From Cryptococcus deneoformans JEC21 (taxonomy: Eukaryota > Basidiomycota > Tremellomycetes > Tremellales > Cryptococcaceae): DNA of 22,500 bases. This document shows positions 9,492 to 19,279 of this stretch, in pieces. The stretch spans positions 957,501 to 980,000 of the forward strand of contig NC_006680.1 of assembly GCF_000091045.1 (NCBI RefSeq), read 5' to 3'. A program made the position numbers and the translations under genes. Numbering within the stretch: position 1 is the first letter of the stretch; every line of letters begins with the position of its first letter. The notes under the pieces are model-generated. The model saw only the letters and a list, made by a program, of their open reading frames with translations. It did not search any database and was not told the origin of the DNA.

Positions 9492-12113
9492 TCACTTCTT
9501 CGAGACTTTCTTCCATTTCGTTACCCCCTGTCCTTCCCTACCTTCTCCTTCCTCGCCTTCACCTTTACCTTCGATAGCAGCCACAAGAGCGTCGATAGGT
9601 AGAGTATTATTTATAAGCGGTTGTTTAGGGAAGTTCGAGGAGGATGACTGGACATGAGACGACATGGCTGCTATATGAGCTCGTCGAGCGGCTCGATCGG
9701 CACGGGCTTGTATCTGAGCGGTTTCGAAATCATAGTCGCCCATAGCCGCCTGGTCCATCCCAAAACCCCCTAGCATCAGCTTTCTATTCAAGCTCCCTGT
9801 GGCGAGCGCTGCGAGTGAAAGACACGATGGATAACCGTACTCACTTTGAGAATGGCTTCCGTCGGACCGCGGAGTTTGGTCCTCCCAAACTTGCTCCAAC
9901 CGTCATACAGCTCTGGATCCCGCGTAAACCTCTCTTTGAACTCACTATCACCAAATAAATCGCCTTGACAAAGCATCGCAGCATCTCTCGCTGCTTCTGC
10001 CCATTCCGCCGCCGACTTGGCATCCGCCCACCTTACACAGATCTCGAAACCATCTACAAACCTATCGAAGAGCGCTTCCCACAAGCCTTCAAGAGTGATG
10101 AGCTCGATGGTTCTCTCAATCTGGAAGAGGGCGGAGAGGGGTTCGGAAGAGGAAATGATGGGGTAAGAGGCGAGTAGACGGTGGTAGGTCAGTCGATTTT
10201 CGTCGGAATAGCGGCGGGACAGAGGAGGTAAGGAGCAGAGACGGCAGGTGCATGGAGTAGCGTTAATTTGGGATATCTTTTCCCGGCGGATGGCGGAAGG
10301 GTGGAAGGCGTATTCCAGTCGGACAGAGAGTTTTTGGCCTTCGGGGATATCAACTAGCGCGACAAGGACTAGAGAACGGAGATATCGTCAATGTGGTGGC
10401 ATAGTTGGAGAGGTTGGGACTTACAGCCCAGAAAACGGTCTTGAGCCCATAAAAACCTGACATTCGCCTCACAAGAATATGCCACTTGGGGTATCTTCTC
10501 AAAAACCCCCACCCTGCCCATGTCACCTAGCGGTATCCTATTCGTGCTCATCCGACCATAGAGCCCCATTTCGGGCCTAGCATTCGCAAGTGCATTGATC
10601 CTGGTCTTGATATCAGGTGTACAGCTAGCGTAGACTTCCTCTGCTTCTTTGGTGGTGAAACCACCACTGAGAGTGATGAGGGGAGGTTCCCAGAGGAATG
10701 TTTTGCCTCGGGGAATGAAGCGGTTTGCGAACAGTTGTTTGTGTGTCCGACCTGGGACGACTTCGGCGCGATAGAATGGGACTCCCGGGATGCCATTCTT
10801 GTACACCACCTGGGCTACTTGGTCAGGCGGTCTACAAGTTAGTCAACAAATAGAAGTTGGGCTCGGAGGAAAAGGGTGGAGACATACCGTTGTCGCAACT
10901 GGAATTCAGGTATCAATTTCCCTTTTTCATGTTCAGCTTCCTCTGCAATCTTTTTGGCTCTTGCTGCTTCTCGCCGTCTTTGGCCTTTAGACTTTTTAGA
11001 TGCCTGTGGTAAAACTGGTTCCGTTGATTTTTGGCTCTCGATTTTCCACTCATCATGGGGGCTCGATGGAGTTGTGGTATCATCCTTTTCAGTTATATCC
11101 TCCTCGGGCTTTCCGAGGGTTGGAGACTCATCAGTTTTCAAACATGGCGAATCGTCCTTTTTATCGTCAACCCCGCCAGACATGGTACTTGATGTGTCTT
11201 CCGGAATGAATTCAATGCTGAGATTGAGTGTTGAGGTGTCTGTGGCCACTTGAGCGAGTGTGTCCAGCCTCTCGCCGGTGCCGTTGCCTTCTACGTTGCT
11301 ATTAGACTCATGAGGTTGTGACAAATCGCTCGAAAGAGCCTTATTGTGTAGGGGTTTGGAGATTAATGCGTTAGCTTTGGGCTCTTCAAGAACCGACTCT
11401 GTCCTATTTCCTTTATTTATGGGCCGTTTTCTTGGCTCATCTAGCTTTTCTTCTTTCTCATCAAACTGGACCTCTTCCTTATCGACTAACCTCTCCTCCA
11501 CTTGCGGGAAGGCCGGGCCCATTGTTCCCTTGATCGTCTTCGTCGCCTTTGTCGAGTTTCCCATTTTCCACGCGGCGCCGGTATGGAGATGCCCCTTTCC
11601 AGAAAACGATGGTTGGATGCTCACCCCTCCGTCTTGTTGTGATGACCTTTGTTCCTCCAGCTCGCGCATTGCCTTTTTCTTGTATGTCGCAATCAACTTT
11701 TTCAATTGTTTCGTTTTTCCAGGTTGGGGCTCCTTGGACGGCTGATTTGTGGCGCTGGCGTTGCTGGAGAAGACGCAGGTGAAAGGGCTGATGGCTGGAC
11801 CTTTGGGTTGGGTTTGAGGTGCTAGGCCTATGCTCGAAGATCTATCCACCTCCTCTTCTTCATCCTTTCGGCTAACACTGGTCCCTATCAGTGCCGGCGC
11901 AGATTCGGGTCGAGGGACGATATCCTCTGCTGTTTCACCGATATCGATGTTAGGTCTGGTCCTCCGGTGTTGATGCACGTTGGGTAGAAAAGCGGGGGCT
12001 GAAGATTGAGAGTTGATTTCATCTTCGTCCTCGCTGGCGTTGGCACTGATATTGTCAGAAGGATAAGGAGGAGCGTCTAACGGATGGTAGAAAGTTTTGG
12101 ATGTGAACAACAT
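9492..12113 (-). CDS. SET-B: SMYD-like SET-domain protein lacking the catalytic Tyr
   Basis: Four exons on the minus strand, 10888-12113, 10425-10831, 9845-10368 and 9492-9749, give 804 aa. Residues 1-408 are disordered: acidic and Ser/Thr/Pro-rich, with a Lys/Arg-rich motif KKSKGQRRREAARAKK at 373-388. The SET domain starts near 437 (RTHKQLFANRFIPRG). Its NHSC equivalent is AYSCEAN (526-532). The C-terminal SET motif is ALVDIPEGQKLSVRL with Leu562 where the catalytic Tyr belongs; a Tyr comes two residues later. The zinc motif is CTCRLC (584-589). The helical C-terminal domain has W641 and LRGP at 710-713. The last exon's acceptor is uncertain: CCAG at 9750 is the first well-spaced AG after a CTGAT branch point and keeps the frame, but CTCAG a little downstream also does. 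The C-terminal LPIDALVAAIEG resembles LDELVAEIEG of SET-C. Likely a structural or inactive SET protein; partner unknown. Confidence 0.8.
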
Positions 12114-12876
12114 TGTCGTCCATCGGCGAAAATCACTATTTTGAGGGGCTCAATATATGTTATATGGGTATGAGTAGATAAGTGTGGATATGGACTGAGA
12201 ATGAGAAGATGATGATGAGGGGAAAAGAGATGAAGTAAGAAGAGAAAAGTTGAGGTATTTCGTTTCCTTACTCTGTTCTTCCTATCTTTCCGTCTGTCTC
12301 TTCCTCGTCGACGAGGCGGACGCGGGGGACTTGAGAGGTCGGCGTTATAGCAACTGATTCCGCTGCCAGGCATGGTTTTAAAATCGCTGATTTAATTCTA
12401 GCCGTTGCCACCTTCAAGTCAAAAGGCCGGAAGGGATTCATCTGTTCATCGTTATTCACTAGCTTCTTTCCGTGCCTTTTCCCATCAGATAGTGGAATTT
12501 AAAGACTAAGTCAGGTCATAATGATCTCTAACTTTATGCTGGCTTCCTCTGCTCTTCTGCCTGTCTGATCGTGTGGCTTCGGCTGCAACTCAGGGTCAAC
12601 GTCAGATTAGGCAAGATTCAGGGAAAAGCCGGCCCTTATCTACGCCGCTTGCCTCTCGCATTTTGCATCTTTCTATAAATTATTGAATAAGAGAGCGCGG
12701 GCGTGGAGGTTTGGCTAGCGTGGAATCTTCTTCGAATGGGTTTTATCCTTCCAAGGGAGTCGCTGGAATCGCAGTCAAAACAAAGGCTAGCAGTATTAAA
12801 TGGTCTGCGCTTGGGTCTGCGTACTTATACAAAACTTATACTCTTATCTCCATCTCACGTCCATATTCACCACAAC
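12114..12876. promoter_or_regulatory. Divergent promoter region of SET-B and the secreted protein gene
   Basis: A 763-bp region between two start codons. A TATA-like TATAAAT is at 12674-12680, about 200 bp before the secreted protein's ATG. The last 50 bp before that ATG are pyrimidine-rich with an ACAAC context. No other feature recognised. Confidence 0.4.
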
Positions 12877-13648
12877 ATGCGCACATTAACACTCCTCCTC
12901 TCTTTCGGCCTACTCACCTCCGCCATCGCTGGCACGTCTCTCTCTCACTTTCGCTCTTGGCAGGACTGACTTCTTTCACGTAGCGCCTGCGGCACATCCT
13001 AGAATCCCCGCCTTCTTTTTGAAAGATCCTCTCTCCATCCACCGCAAAAGTTCCATTCCGCCCCCTGCTGCCGGCGATGATGAGCTAATCAAAACCGCCA
13101 TCAAGTCACTCCCATACGATCTCGAAACAGAATTTACCGATGATTCGGGTCTTGTCCGCTTCGCTTCTCCATCTTCCACCTCAGCTTCGTCGAGCTCAAA
13201 GAGTCCTGTAGTACAGATAGAGATGGACGCGTACGAGGCGGAAGATGCAGAGACGGAAGACACATGTGCGAATGTATGCGGAGTCACGAGGGTGGAGGGC
13301 GCGAAGAGTGAGCAGGAGGCACTTTGTAGTCCTGCAGGGCTGAAAGCTACATGTAAGATTTACTCTCACCCCGATCCCCTATGAGTTGGAGGGCTGATAA
13401 ACATTCTTTTTTCCGTAACCAGACGCTTGCGCTCTATGTATGGACAAGGTATGGAGTGATAAGACGTGGGAGAACTCGGCACTCGCAGAGTATGAGCGTA
13501 TAGCTTCTGCCTGTGAAGGGGGTGATAGCTCTCAGAGGTCAGTTCTCTACTTCACTTACAAACAAGGGCCAGGCAAAACGTGGGATGAGAAAGCTGACAT
13601 TCGGCACGTAGACCAATCCGACGCAGAAGTAGTCCTGGCTCTGCTTAG
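12877..13648 (+). CDS. Small secreted Cys-containing protein, unknown function
   Basis: Predicted exons 12877-12931, 12984-13352, 13423-13537 and 13612-13648 give 191 aa. The N-terminus MRTLTLLLSFGLLTSAIA is a clear signal peptide with an Ala-rich cleavage site. Intron 1 appears to be GC-AG: donor GCACGT, CTGAC branch point at 12966-12970 and acceptor CACGTAG at 12983; only this choice joins the frames through a good branch point. The mature protein has a Ser-rich acidic middle and a C-terminal module with six Cys (about residues 113, 117, 133, 144, 147, 172), spaced C-x3-C-x15-C-x10-C-x2-C-x24-C. The last intron (13538-13611; donor GTCAGT, CTGAC, CACGTAG) gives a short basic end, RPIRRRSSPGSA. 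If it is not removed, the protein instead runs to 13676. No GPI signal is seen in either form. Function unknown; it shares cysteine spacing with the gene at 19280. Confidence 0.75.
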
Positions 13649-14415
13649 GCCTTTCGCTCCTTCACATTTCCCCTAACGGTTCCTTCACGACGTTTCCCTT
13701 CCCCAGATAGACCAAATACATTCATTAGAGGAACACTGTCCTTGTATCAATAACTTTTTTTTCGGTAATTCCCGCCCCTCTACTGTCCTTATACTTAGAT
13801 CTCCCTTTCGCTTATTTGTTCATTCAAAAGCTAGGTCAAAGCTTCCGTTTGTCTTGTATTAATATATAGCCCCTTTTCCCCTTGTCGTGACTTCTTTCGC
13901 TTCCTTTTTTGGTATCTATCCATAGTCTCATTCATTATGTTTCACCCTCTTTCATTCCCCGTCACATGGTATATCCTGTCATCAAGCTCTTATAATCGCT
14001 TTTAGTAGAGGATAGGCACCCTTTTCTGAATTTTGTCAGATCCTTGCGATGGAATCGTACAATATGAACAATACGGTATGAGAATGAAGGTGGGCAAGAC
14101 AAGTAAGAAATAAGAAAAATTGCATCTATAGTATAATAGCTTGGCTCAAGGTTCTATTCATGATCGTTATAGTCGTTTTACCATGTGCAAGCTGATGTAC
14201 CCATCCTATCCAGTGATACAAAATTCGTATAAGGGTAATGTGGCCAGTTTTCGGTTGCAAACACGTTACATCCATAAGGAACTAATCAAATCTCTGACTG
14301 AACACCTACAAGAGTTACCTGCAGCTCGATAGCTGGAAGTCCTTGGCCCCAGCCATAGCTCAGAAGTATCACCTCTTCCACCTAGTTTTCTTTCCTTTAC
14401 GGCCCTTCTTAGTGC
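13649..14415. other. Convergent 3' flanks of the secreted protein gene and SET-C
   Basis: A 767-bp, T-rich region between convergent stops. A 63-codon frame at 14141-14332 lacks any recognisable motif and splice context. No gene supported. Confidence 0.5.
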
Positions 14416-17400
14416 TCACCAACCTTCGATCTCGGCAACAAGCTCATCCAAAGTCACTTCCTTACCTGTAAGAGGGTTGATCTGTGCATGTGCAATCGGA
14501 CCCAAGGTACGCTATTGATGACGGACCACAAGTCAGTCCTGCTCGCATGATCATGTAAAGGAAGGAGGGTGAGCGAATATGAGCAGACTCACTAGTAAAA
14601 GATCTTTGCTAGGCCCGTGAAGTTTCGCTCTTCCTCTAGAGCCAAACCAGGGATACGTGACAGGATCTTTGGCACATTCTTCGTACTCCATTGGTCCAAC
14701 CTCATCCCCCAACGAATAAACTGCTGCATATCTCCCCAATCTCATCCACGCCCTTGTGCTCTCGGCGTCGCCCCAAAGACCACACAGCTCCCAAGCATTT
14801 CTGAACCGCTCAAACAAATGCTCCCACACTCTTTCCTCTGCAATGATGGCCAAACTTTCTTCCAATCTTGATAAAGTAATAGAAGGGTAGTCGCCACCGC
14901 CGTCCCTGAGGATGCGACCCATCGTCCAAGAGTAGTTACGGAAATTCGAGGCGCTTCGCTCCACCATGGCCGGTGATTGACTAGAGCAATCCTTACACTG
15001 ACATTTGCTGCCAGTTTCCTGAAGAAGTAGCCGTTGTCGCTGATTTCTGTCCCCGAAAAAGGTTGGACCGTAGCGAATGAATAGTTCGTGGCCTGCAGGA
15101 ATGTCATCGATCGCAACGAGATCTACCATCGATCTCAGCCTCTGAACTCAAATGTCAACCAGTTCGTCGACTCACAGGCGATAGTCACTTCGGGATTATG
15201 AGGATCGAGATAAATAAACCTGACATTCGGTCTACAAGCCTTTGAAATTCGGAGGATATTCTCAAAGACAACCAGTCTATAACCCCCGTCCTCCATGTTC
15301 ACCGTAATGCTATTCCCCTTTATGCGACTAAGGCGACTGTCAATTGACGGAAAATGATTGCGAAGATTATTCATTTTAGTTCTCGTCCTGGGTTCGGTTT
15401 CTTCAAACAGATAATCCATTTGCTTTGAATCTCTGGGTTGATAGTAAGGTAAATTGATCAAGGCGAGCTCTTTCATGATTGTTTGGCCACGTGGAATATC
15501 CCGTTTGGCGATATATCTGGCGCCCGTCCCCCGATGAACTTCTTTAAACCAGGGATTGTTGCTGAATCGCTGCCCTTCGGCTATGCGTGTAAATTTACTG
15601 GCATCCGAGCTAAATAAAAGTCTGCTTAGTAGGTGCTTCATGTGTATTCTTGGCACTTACCTCTTCTGTCGTCTTGGGGAATTCCCCTCGCCGTTGTCTG
15701 CCCCGTCGGCTTCAAGTTTCTTTGCCTTCGCCCTTGCACGTTTCTTTTGACCTTTGGACTTTTTCAGAGTCGTTAGATCCTGGTGGGCTGTGAGGCCTCC
15801 TTCTTCAGCATCCTCAATCGCGTCCTCTGGGCAGGAAGAGATATTGTCGAGCTGTCTATTTTCTAGCTCAATGGAAACGCGCGCATCGTGGCCTTGAGTG
15901 CTCTTTCCAGGCTCCGATACTTCGTCGTCGATATCCTTTAATACTGACTTACTGTCCTGGGGCTTCGTAAGTGGTTCTGTTTTGAAGTTGTTCTTCATTT
16001 TCTTCCGCTGATGACGCTGATATTGCCATTCCTCTTCTTCGTCATCCTTGGTCTCAAGCCGCTGTTCATCCTCATTGGAAAAAGGTGCCTGCGATTCCGC
16101 AGCCTGACTAAGCGGGCTTATGGGGGTGATGATCGTGACATCCAGTTGATCGACATTTGAGGCGGTGTCGGGTGCTTCACTGGCAGAAGTTGAGAAAGTC
16201 CCTTGAGTGATAGAAGGCGACGTTGTCACCCCGAGAAGAGTTACTTGTGGCTTTAATGCCTTTAGCTTGCGTTACGCGCCTACTTCTACTGCCGACTTAC
16301 TTTATCAGAGGGCAAATCCTGTTTTGCCTCTATGTCCCCAGGTTCGATAACGGCTTCATGGTCCGCCATGTCCTTATCGTTTGGAGTTAATTGTGCCCTA
16401 TTTGCCTCTTCGGCCGATTGTTCAATGAATGTCTTTTCGATTTTAACTTCCTTGTCATCTGTAACTGGAGGATGGTTGTAGACTTTCTCATCATTTGGAG
16501 GAAACTCCTGGACACGGAGTTCATTTAGTGATTCCCGGGAACATTGACCGTCCTGAATCTGTTCCAACGACGTTTAGTTGGAGATATGACATAAGCAAAA
16601 TGTTTTGGAAACAGGCGTACCTGATTTACGCCTATCAACAGGGGGCTAATATCATGATCCGGAATATCACTAAGAGAGGGGCCTTCATAAAATGACTTAG
16701 GTTTCTTTCGGAAGACGTGCGCCGATGGCTGTTGAGAGTGTTCTGCGTTTGTGAACGAAGAGGAATGTAGCCGCTCCTGGTACACTTGGTCCGTTTGATG
16801 CCGTCGAAATGTTGATGGGTTGTATTGCGAGACAGAGAATCCAGAGGCGTGCTTGGCGTGGGTTTTCGGTGGTCGTCTCGTGAAATGAGGTTTGTTTGCA
16901 CCTGAAGGCGCTTGGGGAGGTTCCCAGTTCTGGCCATAGTAAGAGGACTGGTTATATGTGATGTTTGATGTAGAGACTCTATATGTTAACGAAGAGGCCA
17001 TCTGCGCAGGGCGGGCATCGACAGTCAGCTGGTTGTATGAGTGACGGTGTCCCATTTGAATAGCTGTGGGATAGTAATATGAAATTTCCTTTTTAATAGG
17101 CAGCGGCTTTACGATAGGCGGTCCCTGGATTTTATGTGGCATGTACCAGCCTTGTCCTGTGTAATCGTCAGGGCCTTGTGCTTGAGGATACAGAGTTTGA
17201 AATGCTTTTTTAGGAGGAGCCCACCCTGGTCCACTATATGGTTGACCGTAAGGCATGATATATATCCATGTCTGTTGAGAAGGATCCCAGGCATATCCCG
17301 GACAGCCAACAGGTGGACCTGTGACGGGGTGGTACAAGGGATGACTGTTGTTTGAACTAGATCCATTTGGTTTTTGGGATTGTACGGACAGGGTATCATT

Positions 17401-17810
17401 CGCAGGAGGAGATACCTGTTTTGTCAACTCCTAAAAGATTGCCAATCAGTAGACGTGCCCTTCTAAAGCCATGGCAGTCAACATACCTCATGCATCTCAT
17501 CCTCCATCATGTCATATTCTTTATTCCACTTATACTTCTCCTTCAAGCCGACTCTACTCCTCTTCTTGGGCGATTTTTGGACCTTTGTTCCTAATGCCGA
17601 TTTCGATCGTGATAACCGAGTATCGTCAGTGCGCTTGGTCATAAGCAGTCGCCTGGAAAACATTGTAGGAATAAACCCGGGGGCAGACTGATGGGAGTTA
17701 TGAGAGCTAGTTAGGGAGCTCGTCTCGAGCCTGCACTCATCACCCGCATTTGATTTGCTGGGGCGTTTGTCGAGGTTGGGGTTGAAGAACCTGGATAGCT
17801 TCAGAGGCAT
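14416..17810 (-). CDS. SET-C: large SMYD-like SET-domain protein with long disordered N-terminus
   Basis: Seven exons on the minus strand, 17487-17810, 16621-17430, 16301-16558, 15661-16250, 15176-15609, 14593-15122 and 14416-14511, give 1013 aa. Residues 1-108 are basic. Residues 109-378 are rich in Pro, Tyr, Gln and Ser (for example VTGPPVGCPGYAWDPSQQTW). Residues 379-660 are acidic, with KKSKGQKKRARAKAKK at 627-642. The SET domain starts near 688 (TGARYIAKRDIPRGQTIM). The NHSC equivalent is SKACRPN (783-789), and ELFIRY has the catalytic Tyr at 823. The zinc motif is CQCKDC (846-851). The shared C-terminal domain has W905 and LHGP at 973-976, and the end is LVAEIEGW. Intron 5 uses acceptor GGTAG at 15123, which restores YLVAIDDIPAG in line with the paralogues. 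Intron 3's acceptor (TTAAAG at 16251) is weak, and two nearby AAG sites also keep frame. The first three exons could belong to a separate upstream gene, but the joined frame is continuous. Confidence 0.75.
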
Positions 17811-18160
17811 TGCGCATGTGGCCTATGTCGTGGGAAGCATTTGACAGGGTGAGATGGAAGTGGGTGGGGCAATACAATAAAGACTGCTGTTAGGAACAAC
17901 TGTCATTCCATTGCAAATGACGAGGTCAGTCGTGAAGTTGCACAGGTCCTTTGGTGTTGATTTGGTGTTGACAAACATTCGCCTAAGTCCTACAGCAGAT
18001 AGCGGCCAACGCAACAAATGGTGTGGCAATGTCAATGAATTTGCCATGCTGGGTATTTCGGTGGTAGACTAGTATAAAAAAAACTGTCAAACATAGCTTG
18101 TATGTAAGGACAAATAACAAGTGAAGAGCTTGCGTGCGCTGCTTCAGACACCAAATAGGT
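17811..18160. promoter_or_regulatory. Upstream region of SET-C
   Basis: A 350-bp region between the SET-C start and the tRNA terminator, which must hold the SET-C promoter. It contains a perfect 11-bp tandem repeat, TTTGGTGTTGA at 17950-17960 and 17961-17971. No other feature recognised. Confidence 0.4.
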
Positions 18161-18170
18161 AAAAAAGAAA
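18161..18170 (-). terminator. RNA polymerase III terminator of tRNA-Asp
   Basis: On the minus strand, one base past the 3' end of the tRNA gene, the sequence reads TTTCTTTTTT, whose six-T run is a typical Pol III stop. Confidence 0.8.
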
Positions 18171-18171
18171 C

Positions 18172-18253
18172 TTCCTGTCGGAGAATCGAACTCCGATCTC
18201 CCGCGGACACTGTTAGTGACAAGCGAGCATACTAGCCGTTATACGAACAGGAA
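18172..18253 (-). tRNA. tRNA-Asp (anticodon GTC) with an 11-nt intron
   Basis: The minus strand folds as a full cloverleaf. The acceptor arms TTCCTGT and ACAGGAA pair over 7 bp. The D arm is GTATAACGGCTAGTAT. The anticodon stem is CTCGC with GCGGG around loop TTGTCA/C, with anticodon GTC at 18218-18220. The T stem is CGGAG with CTCCG around TTCGATT (B box). An 11-nt intron (18206-18216) sits one base 3' of the anticodon, the standard position for nuclear tRNA introns removed by the tRNA splicing endonuclease. The CCA end is not encoded. The mature length is 71 nt before CCA addition. Confidence 0.95.
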
Positions 18254-19279
18254 CTTGTTTTTATCCCAAGCAATAACTATTTATCTATGTGCTCAGATTA
18301 GATCTACCAAAGGAATCTCTCATTGCAGAGTACGATTACTGTCGCATTTGATGGTCGATCTTAATTCTTTTTTTCAGGTACAAGCAGGGTCTTTGATTGT
18401 TTAAAAGGAGAGCGTTCGAGGGATGGGTGATGAGTGATGAACTGCTACAAGGATGTGAACAAGGCGACGTGAGAGATTGAATACACGTGGATAATTGAAA
18501 CATCATATGATAGTATAAAACCGTGGTATAAATGAAGGATAAGAGAGGAGGAGGAGGGGCGTCTGAGCCTGAAGGTCGACAGATGCCGGCAAAAAATGAA
18601 GAAATGGACAAATCAAGTTTCGGCGCTTGATCAGTCAGAGCTAGCCAGACAGAGTAATCGTGATCGGCTTCGGCTTCGCCGGCGTGTTTTAAGTGTAAAG
18701 AGCTTTGCGTACGCGTCATGCCAAGCTTTCTTACTCCGAAAGAAAAGTCTTGCTCTCCTCTGCTACATCGCTGATAAGAGATAACCTCAAGTCACGAGTC
18801 CGAGCGAAGTACCTCACTTTATGATGGATCAATACGAACGAAGCGCTACGCATCAACAGGGAACGAGGAGGAATGTTTGTGAAACGGAGAAAAGCACTAT
18901 TAGTAGGCAGTGCCCTTCAATGGATAGCGATCGGGGACGGGCCGGGGAAGGCGCTCTTGTTCGGCAGGAAAAACAGTACGAGTAAACAGCACGCGAATGA
19001 GCTTCGGCCATCAATGAATAATATTTTTCCGTCAAAGGGTCAAAAGATAGAAAAAAGGTCGCTTTAAGCTCAACACACTCGTGTCGTGTATGATTGATCA
19101 TCACTGTTTGGAATCAGCAATCTTAAAGTTCGGGGCGTCTTTTCACAAAGGGGTATAAGAACTGGTCAGAAAGCCGTTTCGCATCATCGCGCTCACTTGT
19201 TTAGACTTTTGGTTATCCGCAGTTAAAATCAGACGCTATCTACATCTTATCTATAACATTCAAAAGCAACCACATCATC
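18254..19279. promoter_or_regulatory. Region between tRNA-Asp and the GPI-protein gene
   Basis: A 1.03-kb region upstream of the plus-strand secreted protein gene. A TATA element GGGTATAAGA is at 19151-19160, about 120 bp before the ATG. Open frames on the minus strand (for example 18336-18719) have no start or splice context and look like chance. Nothing else recognised. Confidence 0.4.

Noticed and set aside
11344..11745. Plus-strand frames antisense to SET-B exon 1
   Set aside because: Antisense shadows of a long open disordered exon; Ser/Phe-rich composition is the complement of the Glu/Lys codons on the coding strand.
14141..14332. 63-codon plus-strand frame between the secreted protein gene and SET-C
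   Set aside because: No domain, no splice context, and it sits between two convergent genes.
18336..18719. 127-codon minus-strand frame upstream of the GPI-protein gene
   Set aside because: Non-ATG start, no recognisable motif; its hydrophobic and Ser-rich parts come from a purine-biased promoter region.
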